Shown: positions 48,323-59,732, numbered from the stretch's first letter. The stretch: 64,000 nt of DNA from Streptococcus hyovaginalis DSM 12219 (GCF_000420785.1 NZ_ATVP01000009.1:22736-86735); one strand, 5' to 3'. Program-made: numbers and translations. Notes: generated by a model from the letters alone, not told the origin.

Positions 48323-49891
48323 ATTTACGAAACTAAAAATATAAAGACCCTTTTGGGACGGGGAAAGCGGGGAATTCTAAGGGGAATATTTAGTAGGACC
48401 ACGGTTATCGCCATTCTTTTGATCTTACAGATTTTATTCTTACTGGCCTCTTACAAATGGTTCCAAACCTATAAAGTCCAATTTGAAATTTTTGAAATAG
48501 TTTTGTCACTTGTCACTGTTCTCTATTTAATCAATAGTGATATGGATTCCACAGCGGTCATTACCTGGCTATTGATCTTGGTCCCTTTTCCGATTATTGG
48601 TAGCCTCTTTTTATTCTATACCAAAACGGACTTTGGTTTTAGAGCAATGAAATCAAACATCCAGCGAGCCATTGATGCGACACAGGATTACCTCATTCAG
48701 GATACAGAAGCTGTGGCTGAATTAAAACGTCACCATTCGAGCAATTACAATCTCATTTCTTATCTTGAAAATAGTAAAGGACACTTCCCAGTTTATCGCC
48801 AAACAGATGTCCGTTATTTCACCTCTGGGGAAGAAAAGTTTGAAGCCCTAAAAGCGGAACTTCGAAAAGCTAAAAAATTCATCTTTTTAGAATATTTCAT
48901 TATAGATGAAGGGCTGATGTGGGGAGAAATTTTAGCCATTTTGGAAGAAAAAGCAGCTGAAGGTGTCGAAGTACGTGTCATGTATGATGGCATGATCGAA
49001 TTTACAACCTTGAGCTTTGATTACACCAAGCGCTTGGAAAGCATTGGAATAAAAGCTAAAGCCTTCGCCCCACTATCTCCTTTTATTTCAACCTATTACA
49101 ATTACCGAGATCATCGGAAAATTTTGGTCATTGATGGTACAGTAGCTTTTACTGGTGGCATTAATTTAGCTGACGAATACATCAATCATGTTGAGCGTTT
49201 TGGCCATTGGAAAGATACAGCTATCATGCTAAAAGGAAGGGCAGTCGATACCTTTACTATCTTGTTTCTGCAGTTATGGAGTGCTAGTCAGGAAGAAATT
49301 CAAGTAGAGCCATATCTCGCCTTACATCAGCATCGTCCTAATAATGGCTTTATCGTTCCTTACGGCGATTCTCCTTTGGATGATGATAAAATCGGCGAAA
49401 ATGTCTATATCGATATTCTGAATCAAGCGCGAGACTACGTGCACATCATGACCCCTTATCTCATTCTTGATGGAGAGTTAGCCCACGCGCTCAAATTCGC
49501 AGCACAACGTGGGGTTGAGGTCAGCATCATTATGCCAAGCATAGCTGATAAAAAATTACCATTTGCGCTTGCTCAGACTTATTACGCTTCTTTGATTCGT
49601 GCTGGCGTTAATATCTACGAATACACCCCTGGTTTTGTACATGCCAAGGTGTTTGTGAGTGACAATCAAAAAGCAGTCGTAGGCACTATTAACTTAGATT
49701 ACCGTAGTCTCTACCATCACTTTGAATGTGCTACTTACATGTATCGTACATCTTGTATTCCGGATATTGAGGAGGACTTCCAAGCGACATTGAAACAATG
49801 TCGTCTCGTTTCAGAAGAGGATGTCCGTCAACGGCCAATGGTTACTAAAGTCCTTGGTACATTAGCCAGAACAGTAGCACCGTTACTTTAA
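48323..49891 (+). CDS. cls: Cardiolipin synthase 1, with probable AUU start
   Basis: Membrane phospholipase-D-type enzyme joining two phosphatidylglycerols. Counting from ATT 48323 it has 522 residues: two transmembrane segments in the first 90 residues, a first HKD motif in YRDHRKILVIDGTVAFTGG, a second in HAKVFVSDNQKAVVGT with NLDYRSLYHHFE. AAAGGAGG (48307-48314) lies exactly eight bases before ATT; the first usual start in the frame, TTG 48353, has no ribosome-binding site. The next gene is a paralogue. Confidence 0.88.
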   Translation: MYETKNIKTLLGRGKRGILRGIFSRTTVIAILLILQILFLLASYKWFQTYKVQFEIFEIVLSLVTVLYLINSDMDSTAVITWLLILVPFPIIGSLFLFYTKTDFGFRAMKSNIQRAIDATQDYLIQDTEAVAELKRHHSSNYNLISYLENSKGHFPVYRQTDVRYFTSGEEKFEALKAELRKAKKFIFLEYFIIDEGLMWGEILAILEEKAAEGVEVRVMYDGMIEFTTLSFDYTKRLESIGIKAKAFAPLSPFISTYYNYRDHRKILVIDGTVAFTGGINLADEYINHVERFGHWKDTAIMLKGRAVDTFTILFLQLWSASQEEIQVEPYLALHQHRPNNGFIVPYGDSPLDDDKIGENVYIDILNQARDYVHIMTPYLILDGELAHALKFAAQRGVEVSIIMPSIADKKLPFALAQTYYASLIRAGVNIYEYTPGFVHAKVFVSDNQKAVVGTINLDYRSLYHHFECATYMYRTSCIPDIEEDFQATLKQCRLVSEEDVRQRPMVTKVLGTLARTVAPLL

Positions 49892-49931
49892 AAAATAAGC
49901 CTAAAACGGCTTATTTTTTGTTATAATGGAG
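49892..49931 (+). terminator. Terminator joined to the promoter of the second cls gene
   Basis: AATAAGCC-TAAAAC-GGCTTATT ends in TTTTTT; this T tract runs straight into the extended -10 TGTTATAAT of the next gene. Confidence 0.8.
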
Positions 49932-49959
49932 CAATAGCACTTAGAAATGAGAAAGAAAA

Positions 49960-51531
49960 ATGGCAAAACGCATCCCCGTAACTCGCTTGCTCCCCAAAGG
50001 ACATTCCAATGCTAGACAATTCATCTTCAGTCGTAGCATCATCATCTTATTAGCCATTATCACTGAGCTTCTCTTTTTGAGTTTAGGATTTGTCTGGTTT
50101 AATCACCTTCCTATCCGCATGATCTATGTTGAGCATATGCTAGGAGCATTTGTTGTTGTTTATCTTTTTAACAGTTCCATGGATGCCACCTCTAAAAATA
50201 CATGGTTAATGTTGATTATGCTATTCCCTATTTTTGGATCTCTGTTTTTCCTATATATGAAAACAGATATTGGTGTTAGAGACCTCAAGCGTAAAGTAAT
50301 ACAATATACTGATGAAGCCAGCCTCCATTTAAAACAAGATCCTCGGGTCTTAGAAACCATCAAACAATCTCACCCTCACACCTATCAACTCGTTACTTAC
50401 CTCAATCACAGCCCCGGTCACTTTCCGACTTATGAGGGAAGCCAAGTCACTTATTACCCGCTTGGTGATGATTTTTTCCCAACCTTTAAAGAAGCCTTGT
50501 TGCAGGCGAAATCATCCATTTTTTTAGAATACTTTATCATTGACGAAGGGGTGATGTGGGGTGAAATATTGACCATCCTTGAGCAAAAAGCTAAAGAGGG
50601 CCTCGATATTCGGGTGCTTTTTGACGGCATGATCGAACTGAGTACTTTGAGTTATGATTACACCAATCGTATGAAAGAACTTGGTATAGATGCGCGTGCC
50701 TTTGCGCCAATCAGACCTTTTTTATCAACCTATTATAATTACCGTGATCATCGTAAAATTACGGTAATTGATGGCCAAGTCGCCTTCACAGGTGGGGTTA
50801 ATCTAGCAGACGAATACATCAATAAAGTCCGCCGTTTCGGACATTGGAAGGATAATGCTATCAAAATAGAAGGAGAAGCTGTTCAAACCTTTAAAGCATT
50901 GTTTTTGACTATGTGGTCAACCACAAGTGATGAAGATGATTTTGGACACTATCTCGAAGAATACCCGCAGTCCATACCTTCAAATGGGTATGTCGCTCCT
51001 TACGGTAATTCCCCGATGAATTATCACCACATTGCTGAAAATGTCTATATTGATATTTTAAATAATGCCAAAGATTACGTACACATTATGACCCCCTACC
51101 TAGTACTGGATAGCGAAATGATGCATGCCTTAACCTTTGCTGCTCGACGGGGAGTAGACGTCAAAATCATTATGCCGGGTATTCCAGATAAACCTTATGC
51201 ATTCATATTAGCTGAGACCTATTTTAAAGAACTGATGGATGCAGGAGTAGCTATTTATCTCTATACCCCTGGATTTATCCATGCTAAAGTCTTTGTTAGC
51301 GACGGGATCAAAGCAACTGTCGGGACAATTAATCTGGACTACCGCAGTCTGTATCATCATTTCGAATGTGGTGTTTACATGTATCAGACAGATACGATCG
51401 CAGCAGTTGAAAAAGACTTTGACAAAACCTTAGCACAATCACGCCAAGTAACTTATCTATCGCTAAGATCGCGACCATTTTTAACAAAGTTAGCCGGCTA
51501 TCTCCTAAAAACCATTGCACCTCTCTTGTAA
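49960..51531 (+). CDS. cls: Cardiolipin synthase 2 (tandem paralogue)
   Basis: Protein of 523 residues, closely similar in length and layout to the preceding one: two N-terminal membrane helices, YRDHRKITVIDGQVAFTGG and HAKVFVSDGIKATVGT with NLDYRSLYHHFE as HKD motifs. It starts at ATG 49960 behind a weak AGAAAG. The two copies are transcribed from separate promoters, which suggests separate use. Both HKD sites are intact in both copies. Confidence 0.93.
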   Translation: MAKRIPVTRLLPKGHSNARQFIFSRSIIILLAIITELLFLSLGFVWFNHLPIRMIYVEHMLGAFVVVYLFNSSMDATSKNTWLMLIMLFPIFGSLFFLYMKTDIGVRDLKRKVIQYTDEASLHLKQDPRVLETIKQSHPHTYQLVTYLNHSPGHFPTYEGSQVTYYPLGDDFFPTFKEALLQAKSSIFLEYFIIDEGVMWGEILTILEQKAKEGLDIRVLFDGMIELSTLSYDYTNRMKELGIDARAFAPIRPFLSTYYNYRDHRKITVIDGQVAFTGGVNLADEYINKVRRFGHWKDNAIKIEGEAVQTFKALFLTMWSTTSDEDDFGHYLEEYPQSIPSNGYVAPYGNSPMNYHHIAENVYIDILNNAKDYVHIMTPYLVLDSEMMHALTFAARRGVDVKIIMPGIPDKPYAFILAETYFKELMDAGVAIYLYTPGFIHAKVFVSDGIKATVGTINLDYRSLYHHFECGVYMYQTDTIAAVEKDFDKTLAQSRQVTYLSLRSRPFLTKLAGYLLKTIAPLL

Positions 51532-51560
51532 TTTATCTGTGTTTATAGTAGAATACTCTT

Positions 51561-51703
51561 ATGCGATGAGTCGATTGTGGTTTAACCACTTTTGCGCTGG
51601 GAGGTCATTATGGCAGGAGCCGACCTTGGTAAGTTGTGTGAACCGGCTTACCTCACATCTGATGTGCCCTATCCCTTGCTTTCTAGCGGGGGATTTTTTG
51701 TTT
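51561..51703 (+). ncRNA. asd-type leader RNA
   Basis: Downstream of a TAGAAT -10 (51549-51554) is a structured stretch: hairpin GTGGTTTAACCAC (51577-51589), further G-rich paired parts, and a terminator CCCTTGCT/AGCGGGGG followed by TTTTTT. Position, size and final terminator agree with the asd RNA motif described upstream of asd in lactic acid bacteria. The ligand, if any, is unknown. A further -10 (TATAAT, 51733-51738) precedes asd itself. Confidence 0.65.
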
Positions 51704-51804
51704 TTCAACTTTTCTTTTTGATAGAAACATAGTATAATGGGTACTGATAAATTGTTAGAAAATTTAAAAAATCTTTTTTTACTTGTATTACAAAGGAGTT
51801 CTGT

Positions 51805-52881
51805 ATGGGATACACTGTTGCAATCGTTGGTGCCACTGGTGCCGTTGGTACACAAATGATCAAAATGCTAGAAGAGTCTACACTGCCTATCGATCAAGTT
51901 CGCTACTTATCATCTAGCCGTTCAGCAGGAAAGGTACTAGCATTTAAGGGACAAGAAGTAACCGTAGAATTGACAACAGAAGACTCTTTTGAAGGTGTAG
52001 ATATTGCACTATTTTCAGCGGGTGGTTCAACATCTGCCAAATTTGCACCTTATGCTGTCAAAGCAGGAGCTGTAGTCGTTGATAATACGTCACATTTTAG
52101 ACAGCATCCAGATGTGCCTTTAGTCGTTCCTGAAGTCAATGCACACGCTCTAGAAAACCACAACGGTATTGTGTCATGTCCTAACTGTTCAACCATTCAA
52201 ATGATGGTCGCTCTTGAGCCTATTCGTCAAAAGTGGGGTCTATCGCGTATTATTGTATCAACTTATCAAGCGGTGTCTGGTGCTGGACAATCTGCGATAA
52301 ACGAAACGCAAGACCAATTAAAACAAGTGCTTAATGAAGGTATCAATCCGAAAGACGCAACGGCCAATATCTTACCATCAGGCGGTGATAAAAAGCACTA
52401 CCCAATCGCTTTCAATGCTCTTCCACAGATCGATGTTTTCACTGATAATGATTATACTTATGAAGAGATGAAGATGACAAAAGAAACCAAGAAAATTATG
52501 GAGGATGATAACATTGCTGTTTCAGCAACCTGTGTTCGTATTCCTGTTCTTTCAGCGCATTCTGAATCTGTCTACATTGAGACCAAAGAAGTAGCACCAA
52601 TTGCAGCTGTCAAAGAAGCAATAGCAGCCTTTCCGGGAGCTGTTTTAGAAGATGATCCGTCACAGCAAATCTACCCTCAAGCCGTTAACGCTGTTGGTAG
52701 TCGTGACACCTTTGTCGGTCGTATTCGTAAAGATCTCGATCAAGAAAATGGTATCCACATGTGGGTCGTCTCTGATAATCTTCTTAAAGGAGCTGCTTGG
52801 AATTCTGTACAAATCGCCGAAACCTTACATGAAAAAGGACTTGTTCGTCCAACAACTGCATTAAAATTTGAGTTAAACTAA
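51805..52881 (+). CDS. asd: Aspartate-semialdehyde dehydrogenase
   Basis: Second step of the aspartate pathway towards lysine/diaminopimelate, threonine and methionine. The 358-residue protein has the NADP-binding [16 protein letters not shown], the catalytic Cys in [10 protein letters not shown] (residue about 127) and the GAGQSAINE segment. AAAGGAG precedes ATG 51805. dapA begins 12 bases after the stop. Confidence 0.96.
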   Translation: MGYTVAIVGATGAVGTQMIKMLEESTLPIDQVRYLSSSRSAGKVLAFKGQEVTVELTTEDSFEGVDIALFSAGGSTSAKFAPYAVKAGAVVVDNTSHFRQHPDVPLVVPEVNAHALENHNGIVSCPNCSTIQMMVALEPIRQKWGLSRIIVSTYQAVSGAGQSAINETQDQLKQVLNEGINPKDATANILPSGGDKKHYPIAFNALPQIDVFTDNDYTYEEMKMTKETKKIMEDDNIAVSATCVRIPVLSAHSESVYIETKEVAPIAAVKEAIAAFPGAVLEDDPSQQIYPQAVNAVGSRDTFVGRIRKDLDQENGIHMWVVSDNLLKGAAWNSVQIAETLHEKGLVRPTTALKFELN

Positions 52882-52893
52882 AGGAGTAGTGCC

Positions 52894-53823
52894 ATGTCTC
52901 TTGAACAATTACGCAATGCCAAAATGATCACAGCAATGGTGACCCCATTCAAAGCTGATGGTTCAATCAACTATGAGGCACTTCCTAAACTTGTAGAGCA
53001 CCTATTAGCTCATCATACAGATGGTATCCTACTGGCAGGAACCACAGCTGAAAGCCCAACCCTGACTCACGAAGAAGAATTGGAGTTATTTGCAGCTGTC
53101 CAAAAAATTGTCAATGGTCGTGTTCCCTTGATTGCAGGTATTGGGACTAATGATACACGTGACTCCGTCGAATTTGCCAAAGAAGTTGCTGAATTTGGAG
53201 GATTTGCTGCTGGTCTTGCTATTGTCCCTTATTACAACAAACCAACTCAAGAGGGACTTTACCATCACTTCACAGCTATTGCTGATGCCAGTGAGTTACC
53301 GATTATCATTTACAACATCCCTGGTCGCGTCGTCGTAACCTTAGAGCCAGAAACCATGTTACGTCTTGCCAAACACCCTAATATCATCGGTGTTAAGGAG
53401 TGTACAAGTCTTGAAAATATTGCTTACTTAGTAGAGCAATCACCAGAAGATTTCCTTGTTTATACTGGGGAGGATGGCGAGGCATTTCATGCTTTTACAC
53501 TCGGAGCTGATGGTGTCATTTCGGTAGCCTCTCACACTAATGGCGATGAAATGCATGAGATGCTAGAGGCTATTGAGCAGAACGATATCAAAAAAGCAGC
53601 ACAAATTCAACGACGCTTTATTCCAAAAGTAAATGCTCTCTTTTCAGTGGCTAGTCCAGCACCAGTCAAGGCTGTCCTAAACCACAAAGGTTTTGATGTT
53701 GGGCCATTGCGCTTGCCTCTGGTAGCTTGCTCAGAAGAAGAAGCTAAAGAAATTATCAGAGTTGTCCTTAGCGAAGGCCCCTCTCAACCTGTCCAAGGTG
53801 TTTTACGACCAACTAACTACTAA
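52894..53823 (+). CDS. dapA: 4-hydroxy-tetrahydrodipicolinate synthase
   Basis: Condenses pyruvate with aspartate semialdehyde, made by the enzyme of the preceding gene, on the way to diaminopimelate and lysine. The 309-residue TIM barrel has [35 protein letters not shown] with the proton-relay Tyr, and the Schiff-base lysine in IIGVKECTS near residue 168. AAAGGAG precedes ATG 52894. Confidence 0.96.
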   Translation: MSLEQLRNAKMITAMVTPFKADGSINYEALPKLVEHLLAHHTDGILLAGTTAESPTLTHEEELELFAAVQKIVNGRVPLIAGIGTNDTRDSVEFAKEVAEFGGFAAGLAIVPYYNKPTQEGLYHHFTAIADASELPIIIYNIPGRVVVTLEPETMLRLAKHPNIIGVKECTSLENIAYLVEQSPEDFLVYTGEDGEAFHAFTLGADGVISVASHTNGDEMHEMLEAIEQNDIKKAAQIQRRFIPKVNALFSVASPAPVKAVLNHKGFDVGPLRLPLVACSEEEAKEIIRVVLSEGPSQPVQGVLRPTNY

Positions 53824-53882
53824 GTTAATGCCACCTAAGCTTTTCTTTGACGTCAAGTCGTTACAGTAATGGTCATTATAAA

Positions 53883-53935
53883 AATCAAAAACGCTAAGAA
53901 TTACTGTTAAGTCAGAATTCTTAGCGTTTTTGATT
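53883..53935. terminator. Long symmetrical terminator after dapA
   Basis: Two perfect 20-base arms enclose a 13-base loop. The arms start with an A-rich and end with a T-rich stretch, so the element can work on both strands. Confidence 0.88.
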
Positions 53936-54007
53936 GTGACACATTCAGTCCATAATCATTTTAAGATTATTGTCAAAGGAAATAGCGCTATAGATAAAAT
54001 GTCGTCT

Positions 54008-54036
54008 TAAAAAGAGACCCCGAAGAGTCTCTTTAA
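54008..54036 (-). terminator. Terminator of ldh
   Basis: On the minus strand AAAGAGACT-CTTC-GGGGTCTCTTTTT lies just after the ldh stop codon. Confidence 0.85.
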
Positions 54037-54045
54037 CGAAGGCTA

Positions 54046-55038
<993 letters not shown>

Positions 55039-55288
55039 CTAAACATCTCCTTAATTTTTTTGGGGAAGTCCCATTCGCCTCTATTCTATCACTTTCAATT
55101 ATTAATGTCACGTGTTTCTATAAAAATATAAGAAAATTAGTGAAAATATAAAGTAATTTAAAACATCGTTTTCTGAAAGAAAGCATGCTACACGGTTTAT
55201 CTTCCCTGTTTCTATTGTCAAAGAGTTCTTTTTTGAGTGATTTTATGGTATAATCAATAGGATAAAGTCTTAAAAGAAAGAGATAAAA

Positions 55289-57751
55289 ATGGAAGATAAA
55301 AATCTTGTTAATGTCAATCTAACTAGTGAAATGAAAACTAGCTTTATTGACTATGCCATGAGTGTTATCGTGGCTCGCGCGCTTCCAGATGTTAGAGATG
55401 GATTAAAGCCGGTACATCGTCGTATTCTTTATGGTATGAATGAGCTTGGTGTAACACCAGATAAGCCACATAAAAAGTCAGCACGTATTACCGGTGATGT
55501 TATGGGTAAATATCATCCACATGGCGATAGTTCCATTTATGATGCTATGGTTCGTATGGCTCAGTGGTGGTCGTATCGTTACATGCTTGTTGATGGCCAT
55601 GGTAACTTTGGTTCGATGGATGGTGACGGTGCCGCCGCCCAACGTTATACAGAAGCACGCATGAGCAAAATGGCTCTTGAAATGCTTCGTGATATTAATA
55701 AAAATACCGTTGATTTTCAAGATAACTACGATGGTAGTGAACGTGAGCCTTTGGTATTACCAGCTCGTTTCCCAAACCTTTTGGTAAATGGTGCCACGGG
55801 TATCGCCGTTGGTATGGCTACTAATATTCCACCTCATAATCTCGGTGAGACGATTGATGCGGTTAAGTTGGTTATGGATAATCCAGAGGTAACCACAAGA
55901 GATCTTATGGAAGTGCTACCTGGACCTGATTTTCCAACAGGTGCTCTAGTTATGGGACGTTCTGGTATTCATCGTGCCTACGATACTGGTAAAGGTTCTA
56001 TTGTGTTACGTTCTAAAACGAAGATCGAAGTGACTAAAACAGGCCGTGAACGCATTGTTGTCACTGAATTTCCTTATATGGTTAATAAAACCAAAGTTCA
56101 TGAGCATATTGTTAAACTGGCTCAAGAGAAACGTATTGAAGGTATCACAGCTGTTCGTGATGAATCCAGCCGAGAAGGGGTTCGTTTCGTTATTGAAGTT
56201 AAACGTGATGCTTCAGCTAATGTTATCCTAAATAACCTCTTCAAAATGACTAGCCTACAAACCAATTTTAGTTTCAATATGCTAGCTATTGAAAAAGGGG
56301 TACCTAAGATTTTGACCCTGCGCCAGATCTTGGATAACTACATTGCACATCAAAAAGAGGTTATTGTTAGACGTACTGAGTTTGATAAAGCTAAAGCTGA
56401 GAGCCGCGCCCATATTTTAGAAGGTTTGTTGATTGCGCTTGACCATCTGGATGAAGTGATTGCTATTATCCGTAATAGTCAAACTGATAGTGAAGCACAA
56501 GCTGAGTTGATAGCTCGTTTTGAGCTGAGCGAACGTCAAAGTCAAGCTATCTTAGATATGCGTCTTCGTCGTTTGACAGGATTGGAACGTGATAAGATTC
56601 AATCCGAATACGATGACCTTTTGAAACTCATCGCAGATTTGGCGGATATTTTAGCAAAACCTGAACGTGTCATTGCCATCATTAAGGAAGAGTTGGATGA
56701 GGTTAAACGTAAATTTAACGATGACCGTCGCACAGAATTAATGGTCGGTGAAGTCTTATCTCTAGAAGATGAGGACTTAATTGAAGAAGAAGATGTGCTG
56801 ATCACACTTTCAAACAAGGGCTACATCAAACGTCTTGCGCAAGACGAATTCCGGGCTCAAAAACGTGGCGGACGTGGTGTGCAAGGTACTGGTGTCAATG
56901 ATGATGATTTCGTGAGTCAGTTGGTATCAACCAGCACCCATGATACCCTTCTGTTCTTTACCAATCTAGGTCGTGTCTATAAACTTAAGGGATACGAAAT
57001 TCCAGAATATGGCCGCACAGCTAAGGGATTGCCCGTTGTCAATCTTCTCAAATTAGATGATGGTGAGTTTATTCAAACCATGATTAATGCACGTAAGGAA
57101 GATATTAAAGACCATTATTTCTTCTTTACAACCTATGCTGGGGTTGTAAAACGTGTGCCAACCTCTGAATTTGATAACATTCGCCAAAATGGCCTCAAAG
57201 CTTTGACTCTCAAAGATAAGGACCAATTGATTAATGTTTTGGTAACAACTGGTAAAGATGATATTATTATCGGGACAAGTGCTGGTTATTCCGTACGTTT
57301 CAACGAGTCTGTTGTGCGTACTATGGGCCGTACCGCAGCTGGTGTTCGTGGAGTGAAGCTTCGTGATGAAGACTATGTTGTTGGAGCTTCAACCATTACT
57401 GATGACCAAGAAGTTCTTGTTGTTACAGAAAAAGGTTATGGGAAACGGACGCCTTCTGAAGAATATCCAACAAAAGGCCGTGGTGGTAAAGGGATTAAAA
57501 CAGCCAATATTACCGATAAAAACGGCGCCTTGGCAGGACTCGTTACAGTATCGGGCGACGAAGACGTCATGCTGATTACCAATAAAGGTGTGGTCATCAG
57601 AACCAATGTTTCAAATATTTCTCAAACAGGGCGTTCAACCATGGGGGTTCGTCTCATGCGACTTGAGGAAACGTCTAAGCTCGTGACTTTTGCACTAGTC
57701 GAAGCAGAGTCTCACGAGGATCTTGACCTATTAGATAATAAAGAGGAGTAA
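55289..57751 (+). CDS. gyrA: DNA gyrase subunit A
   Basis: Cuts and reseals DNA in gyrase. The 820-residue protein has the catalytic Tyr in [13 protein letters not shown] (near residue 120), a winged-helix region, the coiled-coil with GyrA C-gate at 380-480 and six beta-propeller repeats in the last 300 residues. The quinolone-determining positions, counted directly, are Ser 81 and Asp 85 (pneumococcus has Glu at 85). An extended -10 TGGTATAAT lies upstream. srtA starts six bases after the stop. Confidence 0.97.
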   Translation: MEDKNLVNVNLTSEMKTSFIDYAMSVIVARALPDVRDGLKPVHRRILYGMNELGVTPDKPHKKSARITGDVMGKYHPHGDSSIYDAMVRMAQWWSYRYMLVDGHGNFGSMDGDGAAAQRYTEARMSKMALEMLRDINKNTVDFQDNYDGSEREPLVLPARFPNLLVNGATGIAVGMATNIPPHNLGETIDAVKLVMDNPEVTTRDLMEVLPGPDFPTGALVMGRSGIHRAYDTGKGSIVLRSKTKIEVTKTGRERIVVTEFPYMVNKTKVHEHIVKLAQEKRIEGITAVRDESSREGVRFVIEVKRDASANVILNNLFKMTSLQTNFSFNMLAIEKGVPKILTLRQILDNYIAHQKEVIVRRTEFDKAKAESRAHILEGLLIALDHLDEVIAIIRNSQTDSEAQAELIARFELSERQSQAILDMRLRRLTGLERDKIQSEYDDLLKLIADLADILAKPERVIAIIKEELDEVKRKFNDDRRTELMVGEVLSLEDEDLIEEEDVLITLSNKGYIKRLAQDEFRAQKRGGRGVQGTGVNDDDFVSQLVSTSTHDTLLFFTNLGRVYKLKGYEIPEYGRTAKGLPVVNLLKLDDGEFIQTMINARKEDIKDHYFFFTTYAGVVKRVPTSEFDNIRQNGLKALTLKDKDQLINVLVTTGKDDIIIGTSAGYSVRFNESVVRTMGRTAAGVRGVKLRDEDYVVGASTITDDQEVLVVTEKGYGKRTPSEEYPTKGRGGKGIKTANITDKNGALAGLVTVSGDEDVMLITNKGVVIRTNVSNISQTGRSTMGVRLMRLEETSKLVTFALVEAESHEDLDLLDNKEE

Positions 57752-57757
57752 CTACCT

Positions 57758-58492
57758 GTGAAAAAGAAAACAAGACTAAGCGGTATTCTCCGCAATCTCC
57801 TAATTGTTCTTTTAGTGATTGTTGGAATTGGACTTATTTTTAATAAGTCTATCCGCAATACCTTAATTGCTTGGAATACAAATAAGTATCAGGTCGAGCA
57901 TGTTAGCAAGGAAACTATTAAGAAAAACCAGACATCCGAGACATCCTATGACTTTCAAGCTGTAGAATCTATCAGCACAGAGTCTGTCCTTGCGGCTCAG
58001 ATGAACGCACAAGAACTACCTGTTATAGGTGGTATTGCAATACCAGATGTTGGAATTAATTTACCTATCTTTAAAGGACTTGGTAATACCGAATTAACCT
58101 ACGGTGCTGGTACCATGAAAGAAAATCAAGTGATGGGGGGCGAAAACAACTATGCTCTAGCCAGCCACCATGTCTTTGGCATGACTGGTTCATCTGACAT
58201 GCTCTTTTCCCCACTTGATCGTGCAAAAAATGGTATGAAAATCTATTTGACAGATAAGGATAAGGTATATACTTACAAGATTACGAATGTCCATGTCGTC
58301 GCACCTACAGAAGTAGCAGTCATTGATGATCATGCTGGTCAAAGTGAGCTAACCCTTGTCACTTGTACAGATGCTGAGGCAACAGAACGTACCATTGTTA
58401 ATGCTGTTCTTGAAGAAGAAACTAGCTACAATGATGCTTCTGAAGAAATCCACAAAGCCTTTAATACATCCTACAATCAAATTGTTCTTTAA
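57758..58492 (+). CDS. srtA: Sortase A
   Basis: Housekeeping sortase that links LPXTG proteins to peptidoglycan. The 244-residue protein has one N-terminal membrane anchor (residues 10-32), GIAIPDVGINLPIFKGLG, the catalytic His in SHHVFG, and the catalytic Cys with the Arg in LVTCTDAEATERTIV. It begins at GTG 57758 with GAGGAG about ten bases upstream, in the usual gyrA-srtA arrangement. Confidence 0.97.
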   Translation: MKKKTRLSGILRNLLIVLLVIVGIGLIFNKSIRNTLIAWNTNKYQVEHVSKETIKKNQTSETSYDFQAVESISTESVLAAQMNAQELPVIGGIAIPDVGINLPIFKGLGNTELTYGAGTMKENQVMGGENNYALASHHVFGMTGSSDMLFSPLDRAKNGMKIYLTDKDKVYTYKITNVHVVAPTEVAVIDDHAGQSELTLVTCTDAEATERTIVNAVLEEETSYNDASEEIHKAFNTSYNQIVL

Positions 58493-58502
58493 TTATTTAA
58501 GA

Positions 58503-58542
58503 AGGTGAAGAGGAACCTTGTGAAAATGAGGTTCTTTTTTTC
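58503..58542 (+). terminator. Terminator after srtA
   Basis: AGAGGAACCTT-GTGAAAAT-GAGGTTCTTTTTTT pairs AGAACCTC-like arms and ends in T residues. Confidence 0.78.
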
Positions 58543-58634
58543 ATACAATGTTTTACAGTCGGAACAGTTTATTTTAAGTTTGACATGCTATAATCAAACT
58601 AATAAGAAAGAGTTAGGCGAGAAGGAGGCCGTAT

Positions 58635-59588
58635 ATGTCATTTAAGAAAAAAATACTCATGTCTGGACTGGTACTAGCTAGTCTATCACTGCCTGGTCAT
58701 GCTTTTGCTGAGAGCCAAGTGCAGTCCGTCATTGATGAAAGCTACGTTCAACCAGATTATGTCCTAGGTTATTCTTTATCCGATAGCCAGAAGCAAGAGA
58801 CACTAAATCTCTTGAACTATCAAGAAGGCAAAGACACCAATCTTAAGACTCTAGATACAAGTCACTATGCTAAAATCATGAATGTCGCTGATGATAGTAG
58901 TCTCAGGCTTTACTCTTCTGTCAAAATTGAAAAATTAGGTGCTTCTAAGACGCTCACCGTTTCCATCTTAACACCTGAAAATATCACAAAAGTGACCGAA
59001 GATATGTATCGCAATGCTGCTGTTACTCTTGGGATCCAACATGCGACTATTGAAGTGGCATCACCTATTCCTGTAACAGGAGAATCTGCCCTAGCCGGCA
59101 TCTATTATTCTCTAGAGGAAAATGGCGCTAATGTTTCTGACGAGAGCAAAGCCCTTGCCCAGGAAGAACTCAATGCTTTATCTGACATCAATGCAGAAAA
59201 TCAAGGCAAGGAAGGTTATGATGCTGATAAATTAAATGTCGCTTTAACAGATATCAAGTCTGCTATAGCAGAAGCTAATAAGGATCTCTCCAAGGAAGAC
59301 ATTCAAAAAATTGTCGAGGATACCTTGGACCATTATAACTTGAGATCAAGCATGTCTGAAAATCAAGTGACACTCATTGTTAATTTTGCCGTTAATTTAT
59401 CCAATAGTGGTGTCATCAGTAATAGTGACTTTGTCAATACACTTGGTGACTTAAAAGATAGTATCGTGTCAAAAGCAGACGGGACCTTCAAAGGTATCGA
59501 TGTCAACTTTGATGCTAATAAAGTAATGGAACAAGGTAAAGGTATTTGGCAACAAATCGTTGATTTCTTTAAAAATTTAATCGGTTAA
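58635..59588 (+). CDS. Secreted DUF1002 protein
   Basis: Protein of 317 residues with a signal peptide (MSFKKKILMSGLVLASLSLPGHAFAE, cut after AFA) and no LPXTG, lipobox or membrane anchor. DYVLGYSLSDSQKQETLNLL and the LYSSVKIEKLG… and VTGESALAGIYYSLE segments match DUF1002 (YpuA-like) proteins of unknown function. GAAGGAGG precedes ATG 58635 and TGCTATAAT is an extended -10. It is a single-gene unit, closed by a terminator. Confidence 0.85.
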   Translation: MSFKKKILMSGLVLASLSLPGHAFAESQVQSVIDESYVQPDYVLGYSLSDSQKQETLNLLNYQEGKDTNLKTLDTSHYAKIMNVADDSSLRLYSSVKIEKLGASKTLTVSILTPENITKVTEDMYRNAAVTLGIQHATIEVASPIPVTGESALAGIYYSLEENGANVSDESKALAQEELNALSDINAENQGKEGYDADKLNVALTDIKSAIAEANKDLSKEDIQKIVEDTLDHYNLRSSMSENQVTLIVNFAVNLSNSGVISNSDFVNTLGDLKDSIVSKADGTFKGIDVNFDANKVMEQGKGIWQQIVDFFKNLIG

Positions 59589-59593
59589 ATCAT

Positions 59594-59632
59594 GGCAATC
59601 AGGAAATTGAAATAGAATTTCCTGATTTTTCT
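59594..59632 (+). terminator. Terminator after the DUF1002 gene
   Basis: AATCAGGAAATTG/AATTTCCTGATT with a T tract. Confidence 0.85.
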
Positions 59633-59651
59633 ATTTTTTCTGAAAATTGTC

Positions 59652-59712
59652 TTGATTTCTCTCTTTTAATGTCATATAATAGCAATTACCACTTATCAGA
59701 ATTGTCTGATAA
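59652..59712 (+). promoter_or_regulatory. Promoter and operator-like repeat of the Nramp-like gene
   Basis: TTGATT (59652-59657) and TATAAT (59675-59680) are 17 bases apart. TTATCAGA-ATTG-TCTGATAA (59693-59712), a repeat with perfect 8-base arms, starts about six bases after the expected transcription start. It may be a repressor site or a 5' UTR hairpin. Confidence 0.65.
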
Positions 59713-59732
59713 TTCAAAAAAGGAGATTGTCT

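Noticed and set aside
51559..51855. Minus-strand open frame of 98 codons opposite the asd leader.
   Set aside because: It overlaps structured RNA and the asd start, with no ribosome-binding site or family match.
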